Assembly (NCBI GenBank): GCA_038230975.1
Contig: JBBRMF010000042.1
Span: 1 to 27,673 of the forward strand
From: JANXVV01 sp038230975
Lineage (GTDB): Bacteria; Planctomycetota; Phycisphaerae; Tepidisphaerales; Tepidisphaeraceae
Length of the DNA stretch: 27,673 nt
Reading direction: 5' to 3'
Below the pieces are notes generated by a model, which saw only the letters and a list, made by a program, of their open reading frames with translations, was not told the DNA's origin and did no database searches. Shown piece after piece: positions 14,889 to 23,900 of the stretch; within the stretch, counting starts at the first letter, position 1, and the number at the start of each line of letters is the position of its first letter. The translations under genes were made by a program, and so were the position numbers.

Positions 14889-14917
14889 TTGACCCCTTTA
14901 CCCGGGGCTGCTATATT
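14889..14917 (+). promoter_or_regulatory. Sigma-70-type promoter upstream of dnaG
   Basis: TTGACC (14889-14894) and TATATT (14912-14917) are separated by exactly 17 bp, about 75-80 bp upstream of the dnaG start. A second perfect -10-like TATAAT is at 14934-14939 without a good -35. dnaG, and possibly rpoD, could be transcribed from here. Confidence 0.6.
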
Positions 14918-14993
14918 TCCGTACCGCAGCCAGTATAATATGTCGTAGCCCATTATAGAGTACAACTTACGCTCGATTTCAACTCTGTCTGGG

Positions 14994-16979
14994 GTGTCGA
15001 TGGCATCTACGAAAACTTTTTCAGACCGGTCTGGTGACCGTCCACAAGACAGGACGGATCACAAAGCCCAGGTTCTAGCCGCGACGGATATCGTGCAGTT
15101 GATTGGTCAGACCGTTGGATTGAAAAAACGCGGCAAGGATTATCTCGGACTTTGCCCGTTTCATTCGGAAAAATCTCCCTCATTCCACGTCAGTCCGGCG
15201 CGGCAGTTTTTCTACTGCTTTGGATGCAAGGCCAATGGAAATGCGATTGACTTCATCATCAAGCGAGATCGCGTTGAGTTTATCGACGCACTTCGACAGC
15301 TAGGTCAGATCGCCGGCATTGAAATGCCACGGTTTGGTGGATCTAAAGAAAAAACCGGCGAACGTCAGGCAATGCTCGATGCGCACGTTGCGGCCGCCAC
15401 GTTCTTTGAAAATTTCCTGACTGATGCCGACATCGGAAGACCGGCTCGCGAATACCTGCAAAAGCGAGGCTTTAACTCCGAGACGATTAAGAAATTTCGT
15501 CTTGGTGTGGCGGTGGATGCCTGGGATGCCCTTCTACGTAGCCCGGTGGGTCGCAAGTTCCCACCCTCTCTTTTGGCGACGGCGGGTTTGCTGAAAACGC
15601 GTGAGGGTGGCAATGGGTTTTACGATACGTTTCGGAATCGGATTATGTTTCCGATCCGGGATGAATCCGGCCGCACGATCGCATTCGGGGGTCGGGTGAT
15701 GCCCGGGTCCACCGACAATGCCAAATATCTCAACAGCCCGGAGACACCGCTTTTCAATAAAAGCCGTTGCGTATTTGGGTTGGATATGGCTCGCCAACGC
15801 ATCGTCGAAACACGCGCCGCCGTCGTCGTCGAAGGGTACACCGACGTCGTCATGGCTCACCAATTTGGCGTGAGCAACGTCGTTTCCATCCTCGGGACGG
15901 GGATGACCGAAGGCCATGTCAACATTTTACGTCGATTTGCGGATAAAATTATTCTCTTGTTCGACGCCGACAGTGCCGGAGACGCCGCCGCCGATCGGGT
16001 AGTGGAACTGTTCCTGACCCAGCCGGTCGAAATTGCCGTGGCCTCCATTCCCGAAGGTTTGGACCCGGACGAATTCCTGATGCAGCACGGTGCAGAAGGG
16101 TTTGAAAAAATGCTGGCAGGTGCGATTGACGTCCTAACCTATAAATGGAAAGCACTCGCCAAGCAGTTTCAAAGTTCACCCAATGATTTGACCGGCCAGC
16201 AAAAGGCTGTCCAACAATATCTGGATCTATTGGCCAACGCGCGCGGTAGTGGGCCGGTGGATACAATTCGATGGGGATCCGCCTTGGCCCGCGTGAGCCG
16301 ATTGACGGAAATCCCAATCGACGAACTGAATCGTCAGTTTAAGGTCCGAAAACCTGCTCCCACTAAGCAGCATTTGGTAAAGCCGGTAAGCAGTACTATC
16401 TATGAGGCTCAAGAATTACGGGACGATGGGCCGATACCGGAATCTCCTGTAGAAGCATCCCCAACTGTCCCACTGCTTCCACAACCTGTGGCTCGGGGAC
16501 GCGCCGAACGGCAGATACTGGGCCTATTATTGACCGAGCCCCACCGTTGGCACGATGTACAGATCCGGCTGCACGTTGAAGATTTTCTAAATGCCCGTCA
16601 TCGGCGAATTGCTGAGGTATACTGGTCTTATCAACGAGATGAAGGCGAGCCGGTATTTAATCAGTTCCTGGATCATTTGAACGATCCAAATCTGACGGAA
16701 TTATCAATCGAACTGGTCAGTGAAATCGAGGGGCTTTCGAATGGACTTGAGGACGTAGACCAGCAGCAGGCGATTCTCAATCAGACGCTTGCCGAGGCTT
16801 TAGGCTACCTCACTCAGGCCAAACATGATCTGTCGCAGCAAAAACTTTTAGCGACGTTGAGACGTACAAACGAAGAGAACACCTCGCCACAGGATGAATT
16901 GTCCTTGTTCGAGGCCTTGGTAAAAAACAATCAGTCGACCAACCTGCATCGTCTTGGCCCTGTGAAGCGGTCAAGATGA
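14994..16979 (+). CDS. dnaG: DNA primase DnaG
   Basis: DnaG makes RNA primers at the replication fork, working with the replicative helicase. The 661-residue protein has the CHC2 zinc-binding domain (Cys54, His57 in CPFHSEKSPSFHV; Cys75, Cys78 in YCFGCKANG), then the catalytic core with RNRIMFPIRDESGRTIAFGG and the Toprim acidic motifs EGYTDV (about 280) and DADSAGDAAADR (about 322). The C-terminal part (about 500-640) is the variable helicase-interaction region. Start is GTG at 14994 or ATG at 15000; the context has GGGG but no clear Shine-Dalgarno. It is followed by rpoD as in the classical macromolecular synthesis operon, but rpsU is not upstream. Confidence 0.96.
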   Translation: MSMASTKTFSDRSGDRPQDRTDHKAQVLAATDIVQLIGQTVGLKKRGKDYLGLCPFHSEKSPSFHVSPARQFFYCFGCKANGNAIDFIIKRDRVEFIDALRQLGQIAGIEMPRFGGSKEKTGERQAMLDAHVAAATFFENFLTDADIGRPAREYLQKRGFNSETIKKFRLGVAVDAWDALLRSPVGRKFPPSLLATAGLLKTREGGNGFYDTFRNRIMFPIRDESGRTIAFGGRVMPGSTDNAKYLNSPETPLFNKSRCVFGLDMARQRIVETRAAVVVEGYTDVVMAHQFGVSNVVSILGTGMTEGHVNILRRFADKIILLFDADSAGDAAADRVVELFLTQPVEIAVASIPEGLDPDEFLMQHGAEGFEKMLAGAIDVLTYKWKALAKQFQSSPNDLTGQQKAVQQYLDLLANARGSGPVDTIRWGSALARVSRLTEIPIDELNRQFKVRKPAPTKQHLVKPVSSTIYEAQELRDDGPIPESPVEASPTVPLLPQPVARGRAERQILGLLLTEPHRWHDVQIRLHVEDFLNARHRRIAEVYWSYQRDEGEPVFNQFLDHLNDPNLTELSIELVSEIEGLSNGLEDVDQQQAILNQTLAEALGYLTQAKHDLSQQKLLATLRRTNEENTSPQDELSLFEALVKNNQSTNLHRLGPVKRSR

Positions 16980-17131
16980 TTTATTGCAGTTGAAAATGGT
17001 CTCTGATTTATAGCGGCAACAGCGCCGCAAAGATTGTCGCTCCTCCCGTTGCAGGGATCGGGAACATCCCCGAGATTCTTGGCCTGAGTGATGCGAATAA
17101 TCTGTTGTGTCCGGGAATACAGGTGTGTCAG

Positions 17132-18901
<1,770 letters not shown>

Positions 18902-18985
18902 AGTATCAGAACATGACAAGTATCGAAGCGCCGTTCACGACGGCTTAATGGTAACGGCGAGAATATGTTCGCTAACGGTTACTCT

Positions 18986-19016
18986 AAAGGGGCGACGGAA
19001 TCCGTCGCCCCTTTTT
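18986..19016 (+). terminator. Rho-independent terminator after rpoD
   Basis: GGGGCGACGG (18989-18998), loop AAT, CCGTCGCCCC (19002-19011) is a perfect 10 bp GC-rich stem, extended by AAA/TTT and followed by TTTTT. It closes the dnaG-rpoD unit. Confidence 0.9.
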
Positions 19017-19056
19017 ATGATTCTGGATTCCGCGAACGTACGGAAGGAAGAGCGCA

Positions 19057-19299
19057 ATGCTAACCTCGATTGAAGGTATTTTTCGCGACGGCAAGATAGA
19101 GCTTCTGGAACCCCCTCCCCAGGCAGACGAAAGTCGCGTAGTCGTCACATTTTTCCCCAAACACATAAGTATTGACCTGAACAAACGTGGCATCTCTGAA
19201 CCACAGGCCGCCGACCTTCACAACCGCCTGAAGACAATCGCGGAGGATTGGCAGCGTCCCGAGATGGACATCTACGATAAATGCAAGGCAAATATTTAG
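19057..19299 (+). CDS. Antitoxin-like small protein without visible toxin partner
   Basis: This 80-residue protein begins MLTSIEGIFRDGKIELLEPP, the N-terminal strand pattern of short antitoxin-like proteins (DUF104/AF2212-like) that regulate and neutralise a neighbouring toxin. Its tail, AEDWQRPEMDIYDKCKANI, matches the C-terminal helix I associate with antitoxins that precede a MazF/PemK-type toxin gene. No toxin frame follows: 19300-19356 is a short spacer and the next gene belongs to another family. It could be an orphan antitoxin or remnant of a module. The start codon at 19057 has AAGGAAGAG upstream. The family assignment rests on memory of sequence patterns. Confidence 0.65.
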   Translation: MLTSIEGIFRDGKIELLEPPPQADESRVVVTFFPKHISIDLNKRGISEPQAADLHNRLKTIAEDWQRPEMDIYDKCKANI

Positions 19300-19356
19300 T
19301 GACTGATCAGTACGATGGAACTTCTGTACCGCGCAATGATTTGCTAGAATTACAGC

Positions 19357-19572
19357 ATGACCCGAGACGATCTAGAACATCTCCTCAACCGCAGACCGTT
19401 TCATGCTTTTAAAGTGACGCTGACAACGGGAGAAGCTTACGAAGTGACCGTTCCAGGACGTGTCGCGGTCGCACCAAATCATTTTGCGATTGGCTTGGAA
19501 GAGGAAGGCATCTTCAAGCGCTTCGCTTTTCAGTCCGTGGCGAGGTTAGAAGAGGTGGCGACTACCGAGTAG
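19357..19572 (+). CDS. Small 'PF-x-x-F' family protein, copy 2
   Basis: This is a 71-residue protein of unknown function. It begins MTRDDLEHLLNRRPFHAFKV, then LTTGEAYEVTVPGRVAVAP and ends with an FQSVARLEEV strand. The same order (short helix, PF..F[RK][VI].L.[ST]G, several strands, final I/V-x-x-[IL]E) is shared with 7442-7702 and with the next gene. The start ATG lies in ACAGCATGACC without a clear Shine-Dalgarno. It is followed after 4 bases by a second family member, suggesting a tandem duplication and one transcript. Confidence 0.7.
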   Translation: MTRDDLEHLLNRRPFHAFKVTLTTGEAYEVTVPGRVAVAPNHFAIGLEEEGIFKRFAFQSVARLEEVATTE

Positions 19573-19576
19573 GACT

Positions 19577-19828
19577 GTGAAAAAGAAAAAGCAGACATTG
19601 CGGCGAGAACTCATGGATTTACAATCGAAATGGCCGTTTGAGCGGTTTCGAATCAAGCTGGTTAGCGGTGACTTTCACGATGTCGCGAGACCGCTTTCCA
19701 TGGCACTTCTTTCGGTAGGCGTTTACATTGTATCACAAGATGGTCATTGGGCTATTTTCCCTATCAATCGAATTGCGTCCATCGAATCACTCCTGCCATT
19801 CGAAAGTCTGCCGGACGACCTCGCGTAG
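19577..19828 (+). CDS. Small 'PF-x-x-F' family protein, copy 3
   Basis: This 83-residue protein starts at GTG 19577 and has a basic N-terminus (MKKKKQTLRRELMDL), then KWPFERFRIKLVSGDFHDV, hydrophobic strands SMALLSVGVYIVS and IFPINRIASIESL, and an acidic end. It aligns with the preceding gene and with 7442-7702 over the central motif. Only 4 bases separate it from the stop of copy 2, so the two are probably co-translated. Function unknown; a small beta-barrel is a reasonable guess. It is convergent with the winged-helix gene with 7 bp between stop codons and no visible terminator. Confidence 0.7.
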   Translation: MKKKKQTLRRELMDLQSKWPFERFRIKLVSGDFHDVARPLSMALLSVGVYIVSQDGHWAIFPINRIASIESLLPFESLPDDLA

Positions 19829-19835
19829 AGGTTCG

Positions 19836-20201
19836 TCAGTCGATCCAAACCTCTTCTTCGATTGGTTCTTCAATCAACGCCGGTCGGGCATCTATCTGTT
19901 CTCCGGTCGGAGTCATTCCCAACACAGTAAGGAGTTCGCGGGCGTATCGCTCAAGGGCGTCGCGTCCTTGCGATGTTAACCGAACTTGCGTCACGGGTTT
20001 TCGATCGCGGAAGCTCTTTTGCACGCTCACAAAACCAGCGGTTTCCAAACGGCGGGTGTGGGTGCAGAGGTTGCCGTCGGTGAGGTGCGTGCGTTTGCGG
20101 AGATGCACAAACTCCAGTTGCGGCTCTACCGCCAGGGCGGCCAGTATCCGAAGACGACCGCTGCTGGCAATCACGCTGTCGAACGATTTCACCGATGGCA
20201 T
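19836..20201 (-). CDS. Winged-helix transcriptional regulator (HTH_34/MarR-like)
   Basis: This 121-residue protein has the single winged-helix layout of small PF13601-like regulators: FDSVIASSGRLRILAALAVE (helix 1), LEFVHLRKRTHLTDGNLCTH (helix 2 and recognition helix), RRLETAGFVSVQKSFRDRK and VTQVRLTSQGRDALERYARE (wing and C-terminal helix). The LTDGNL..H..RLE..G signature is diagnostic. The C-terminal tail is acidic (PIEEPIEEEVWID region). It lies 40 bp downstream of the GNAT gene on the same strand, so the two probably form one transcript and may regulate it or the region. The start ATG at 20201 has AAGGCCGGT upstream. Target genes are unknown. Confidence 0.88.
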   Translation of the reverse strand: MPSVKSFDSVIASSGRLRILAALAVEPQLEFVHLRKRTHLTDGNLCTHTRRLETAGFVSVQKSFRDRKPVTQVRLTSQGRDALERYARELLTVLGMTPTGEQIDARPALIEEPIEEEVWID

Positions 20202-20241
20202 ACCGGCCTTATCGGACGACGGGCTACAAAATCTTGAGGCC

Positions 20242-20706
20242 TCAAGCCCGACGGGTCATCTTTCGATGCGGGCCAGCGGTGGGAATGTCGAATACCTCCG
20301 ACCGCTCCACCCATCCCTGACGCCGATAGAACTCCAGCGCGGGGAGGCGGGCATTACACCAGAACAGTCGGACGGGCGAACATTCAAGCACAAGCTCCGT
20401 GGCGTAGATCAGAACCGACTGGCCAAGCCCCTTGCTTCGCCAACCGGTGTCGGTGGCCATCCCGCGCAATTGCCAGGCGGACTCATTCTCCCATGAATTC
20501 AACTGAAATGTGGCACAGCAGACGGCCTCAGCTTCATCAAAAGCTGCCACATGGTGCGTCGTCGACGCATCGTCGAATTGAAAGCGCGCCTCTTCGATCG
20601 GAAGGCCCGCGCGCAGTACACGGTGTCGAAGCGGAACGATCTCCTCCGCGTTCGCCGCACGGACCTGAATCGTTCTGCCGCCCGCTGAAAGTGATAACGG
20701 CAACAT
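20242..20706 (-). CDS. GNAT-family N-acetyltransferase
   Basis: This 154-residue single-domain GNAT enzyme transfers an acetyl group from acetyl-CoA to an unknown amine. Strand 4/motif A is WQLRGMATDTGWRSKGLGQS, with RSKGLG as the pyrophosphate-binding loop, followed by LFWCNARLPALEFYRRQGW (motif B, with Asn and Tyr in the expected places). The C-terminal FDIPTAGPHRKMTRR resembles ElaA/YjcF-type GNATs, where this segment ends the fold. The gene heads a minus-strand pair with the winged-helix regulator. The ATG at 20706 begins MLPLSLSAGGRTIQVRAANA, in keeping with the family's N-terminus. Substrate cannot be inferred. Confidence 0.88.
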   Translation of the reverse strand: MLPLSLSAGGRTIQVRAANAEEIVPLRHRVLRAGLPIEEARFQFDDASTTHHVAAFDEAEAVCCATFQLNSWENESAWQLRGMATDTGWRSKGLGQSVLIYATELVLECSPVRLFWCNARLPALEFYRRQGWVERSEVFDIPTAGPHRKMTRRA

Positions 20707-20760
20707 TTTTAAGGTTTACTCTCCGTCAATCGATTCGGCCATAAATCGGAATGGAACGCT

Positions 20761-23388
20761 CTATTTGGGTTGCGTTGCCGGCACCGCGTGCTTTACATAT
20801 TCGCGGCGACGAACCACGTATAAATCCTGCCACGTCCAATGAACTCTGCCGTGGAAGATCTTCTCATCACGAAGTTTCCACTCCGGGCCAATCAATGGAG
20901 CCACGGCATCAGAAGTTCCATTTGAAAGCTTTCCTTCAGGCAGGATCTTCTCGAGTTTGTCCCAGAAAATTGCGCGGGTGATGTCGGTCGATTTTTGCAA
21001 GCCTGCAACGATCGATTTTGGTGATTCATCGAAGTTGAATTTGAACTTCCAAGGCTCCCAAACCTCTCCACTGCGCGGCATGGAGCCGAACGCTCTAAAT
21101 TCTTCCGGATGAATCGGCACCGCCGCCGCCAGTGAAAGATAGTAGCGCCCGGTCATCGTAAATGCGGAAAGCGATCCCGGATGAGGCAGCGTAAACTGGC
21201 TCATTTGAGATAAATAGGTCCGGGTTGTGGTGCCAGTCGGTTTGCCGTGAAGATTTTCCTGCGACGCAGTGAGGTCGGCGTAAACCCGATCCAAGGGTGG
21301 TTCACTGCCGGCGAAAAGGCGTGCCGCTGACTGCCCTAAGTTGACAGCCAGCAGCAATCCGACGGCGGCATATCGCAACGGCCAGGTCGGCAGGCGCAAG
21401 AGCAGCGCGCACGCAGCAATGCCCACCGCCGGCCACACCATTCCGACATATCGCGGCATCCAGACAGAAACCCATTTGTCCCACACGACTTTCTCCGACC
21501 CCAATCGTTCGGCCACCGCTCGGATGGCTTTTTCTTCCGTGAGGGTGGGTTCTCGTTTTTGCTTGGCGGCCAGTAGTTTATTCCACCGGAGCTTCTTGAT
21601 CTCGATCAACCGATCGGCCCGTCGCTCAATCATTTCGTTCGAGAGATTTGTGAATTCAACTCGGAGCTTTTTGAGCGTGGCCTCGCGCTCGGGAATGCCA
21701 TGATCCTTCACCGCATATTGCGCGAACATTTCCCATTGCGGGGCATCGTGGTGATCGATCATCGCCTTCTCGGTCAGTTGATCGAAATGATAAACGGTGT
21801 AGCGATAGACACCCCCGCAGGCCACCAGAATGGCAATCGTCACCAGCAGCATTTGGCCGGTGCGCTTGCTGCGCTCTTTCAGCGAGCTTCCCGAGAAATG
21901 CCAGGCGATGACCGGCAATACTCCCGCGATAGCCGCCAACACGTGCGGATTGCTGATGCCATTCCACCATTGGCTGAGGATGGGCCAGTAAGCGGTTTTC
22001 CAGTTCGCAGTGTGATGTTGCTGGGCCGTGCTGAAATTCAAAACGACATGTATCAGGAACAAGCAAGCCGCGACCAGAATGGCTGCCACCTGGTATCGCG
22101 GAAAAACTTTCCAGAATTGGCTGATCACGATGAATAAAAAAACCTCGATCCCCAGCATGATCCAATGCTGGTCGATTAAATCGCCAATTCGCTCGAACCA
22201 TTCGATGGGCGACGCAAACTCTCGCATCGAATGGCAGTAGAGTCCGTATGCGGGCACGATGATCCATGCGCTGAGCCATAGCGCCGCCCGCCACGACGAA
22301 TGTCGATTATTCGCGGGGTCCGATTGAGCGGACGGAATTGTTCCTGATTGAAAACCGTTCGGCGCGGCAGACGTTCCGTCCGCTAAAGCGGACCCTACAT
22401 GTGCGCCTCGAAAGTTAAACAGCCCAACCGCCATCAGCGTTAGCAACGCCACGCCCGCGATCATCAATCCATGCATCACATCCGGATCGATGGGCGGTTT
22501 GGCGATTTGGTTCGGATGTGAAGGCCATTCCCAGCTATAGAGATGGGCCGTCGCCGCGTATAGCGCCAGATCCGGGCCGGCGCGCTCGCGGTTGTACGAT
22601 TCAACCCATCCGACACCGCTCCCGGACGCGAAACCTTTTTCGTCGATCTGCTCCGACCATCGATTGAAACCCAACCGATACCCCAATGGCCCTGCCGCAA
22701 TCACCGCGACCCCGGCGATGAACAAAAGCGCCGATCGCCATCGCAAATGATTTGTCAGAAGGATGATGACTTCCACCGCCAACACCGCCAGCGAAGAAAG
22801 ATGGAAACCCGCCATCGCCAACCCCGTGGCGATCCACGCAAGCCAGGCGACGCGCAATCCGGTTCTAATCCACCAAAGAAGGCAGGCAACGTTCAGCGCG
22901 ATGAACAGCCAACTCTGCATGTACATTTTTGCATCATGCGAATAGACCATCATGTACGCGGAAACGCTGGTGAACAGCGCGACGAGCAAAGCGGTTCGCT
23001 TGCGAACCATCTGGACGGCAAGGAAATACATCGCCGGAATCATGAGCGTCCCCGCCACCGACGGGATCATCCGCATCATGTGCGGCGTGAGTGGTTTCCA
23101 CTGTCGGAGCACCCAATACGCTTCATAGTGCAAAGGCGGGAAACCGTCGTACGCAAGCACGTCCAGCATCTCACGATAATCGCCGCAGATGCGCGAATAG
23201 GTGAAGGCTTCATCTCCCCATAACGGAGGTTTTTCGAGAAACGAAAAACGGAGCGCTCCACCCAGGAGCGTGATGAAGAATAAGATGGCGAAACGGTACC
23301 GGATAAGGAAGGCAGGTCGACTTGAACGGGGAATCGGCTCGGTTATCAGAACGTCGGACAATGCGGGCTCAACAGTCAGTTGGCTCAT
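20761..23388 (-). CDS. GT39/ArnT-like integral membrane glycosyltransferase
   Basis: This 875-residue multi-pass protein resembles dolichyl-phosphate-mannose/ArnT-type transferases (PMT superfamily), which move a lipid-linked sugar to a protein or lipid on the outer side of the membrane. A first membrane helix (about 32-50) is followed by the signature first loop LEKPPLWGDEAFTYSR (51-66) with the acidic pair Asp59-Glu60, then FPPLHYEAYWVLRQW as in the family. Many hydrophobic helices follow (for example AWLAWIATGLAMAGFHLSSL and SALLFIAGVAVIAAGPLGY). A charged, soluble helical insert occupies about 580-640 and the C-terminal third is largely soluble. Residues about 329-354 are a low-complexity loop created by a palindromic insertion (22328-22402). 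It lies downstream of nuoA (36 bp). Sugar and acceptor are unknown. Confidence 0.85.
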   Translation of the reverse strand: MSQLTVEPALSDVLITEPIPRSSRPAFLIRYRFAILFFITLLGGALRFSFLEKPPLWGDEAFTYSRICGDYREMLDVLAYDGFPPLHYEAYWVLRQWKPLTPHMMRMIPSVAGTLMIPAMYFLAVQMVRKRTALLVALFTSVSAYMMVYSHDAKMYMQSWLFIALNVACLLWWIRTGLRVAWLAWIATGLAMAGFHLSSLAVLAVEVIILLTNHLRWRSALLFIAGVAVIAAGPLGYRLGFNRWSEQIDEKGFASGSGVGWVESYNRERAGPDLALYAATAHLYSWEWPSHPNQIAKPPIDPDVMHGLMIAGVALLTLMAVGLFNFRGAHVGSALADGTSAAPNGFQSGTIPSAQSDPANNRHSSWRAALWLSAWIIVPAYGLYCHSMREFASPIEWFERIGDLIDQHWIMLGIEVFLFIVISQFWKVFPRYQVAAILVAACLFLIHVVLNFSTAQQHHTANWKTAYWPILSQWWNGISNPHVLAAIAGVLPVIAWHFSGSSLKERSKRTGQMLLVTIAILVACGGVYRYTVYHFDQLTEKAMIDHHDAPQWEMFAQYAVKDHGIPEREATLKKLRVEFTNLSNEMIERRADRLIEIKKLRWNKLLAAKQKREPTLTEEKAIRAVAERLGSEKVVWDKWVSVWMPRYVGMVWPAVGIAACALLLRLPTWPLRYAAVGLLLAVNLGQSAARLFAGSEPPLDRVYADLTASQENLHGKPTGTTTRTYLSQMSQFTLPHPGSLSAFTMTGRYYLSLAAAVPIHPEEFRAFGSMPRSGEVWEPWKFKFNFDESPKSIVAGLQKSTDITRAIFWDKLEKILPEGKLSNGTSDAVAPLIGPEWKLRDEKIFHGRVHWTWQDLYVVRRREYVKHAVPATQPK
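22328..22402. repeat. Palindromic insertion inside the glycosyltransferase gene (family B, copy 2)
   Basis: GTCCGC-TAAA-GCGGAC (22378-22393) is a perfect hairpin within CGCTAAAGCGGACCCTACA (22381-22399), which recurs at 14828-14846. A second inverted pair, GCGGACGGAA (22328-22337) and TTCCGTCCGC (22374-22383), encloses the intervening 36 bp. The roughly 75 bp segment is in frame and encodes a Gly/Ala/Ser/Pro-rich loop (ALADGTSAAPNGFQSG). Confidence 0.7.
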
Positions 23389-23424
23389 CGATGTTATTAC
23401 GGGAAGGGTTTAACGACGTTGTGG

Positions 23425-23840
23425 CTAGTCCCACTTGAAAACGCCCTTGCCCCATGCGTAAAAGTACGCCACGAGCAATAATACCACGAACAGAATCATT
23501 TCCACGAGCATCGGGCCCGCCAGCGCATGTTGTTTCAAACCGTTTGCGGAAAGATCGTACAGAATGGATAGAAGAATATGATATCGACGTCGAACACGAG
23601 AAAGATCATCGCGACGATATAGAATCGCACGTTGAATCGCTTGCGAGTATCGCCGATCGGAACCATGCCGCTTTCGTACGCTTGTCCTTTGCCGGGCCCG
23701 TCGCGACGGGGGCCGATGACGATCGACAGGATCAGATTCGCTGCGGCGAAGCCGATGGCGATTACAATCATCAATACCACCGGGACCCAGGAAGCCCGGG
23801 GTGCCGGTGCAAAGTTAGCAAGAGGTAAAAGCGAGTTCAT
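23425..23840 (-). CDS. nuoA: NADH-quinone oxidoreductase subunit A, frameshifted
   Basis: NuoA is a three-helix membrane subunit of complex I near the quinone site. From the ATG at 23840 the frame gives the first helix (VPVVLMIVIAIGFAAANLIL), the conserved loop AYESGMVPIGDTRKRFNV and the second helix FYIVAMIFLVFDVDIIFFYP, then ends early at 23535. In the next frame, from about 23559 to the stop at 23425, the expected remainder continues: YDLSANGLKQHALAGPMLVE, then MILFVVLLLVAYFYAWGKG and VFKWD. Restoring one base near 23557-23564 would give a normal 138-residue NuoA. It may be a sequencing error, a real mutation or a programmed shift. No nuoB follows; the next gene is the glycosyltransferase. 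The usual FDVE acidic motif reads FDVD here. Confidence 0.85.
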
Positions 23841-23900
23841 CGGGGTATACTCTAAAAGAGCCGACGATAATTGCAAATCTTGACGCAGAGACAAAATCAA

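Noticed and set aside
19300..19356. Toxin remnant after the antitoxin-like gene
   Set aside because: The short spacer translates to no recognisable MazF or PIN segment in any frame, so a degraded toxin could not be supported.
19747..20496. 249-residue open frame on the plus strand
   Set aside because: It is antisense to the winged-helix and GNAT genes, both of which have clear family motifs; it is a shadow of high-GC coding.
21656..22294. 212-residue alternative frame inside the glycosyltransferase
   Set aside because: Same strand but different frame from a long, well-supported membrane protein; Arg/His-rich composition typical of a shadow frame.
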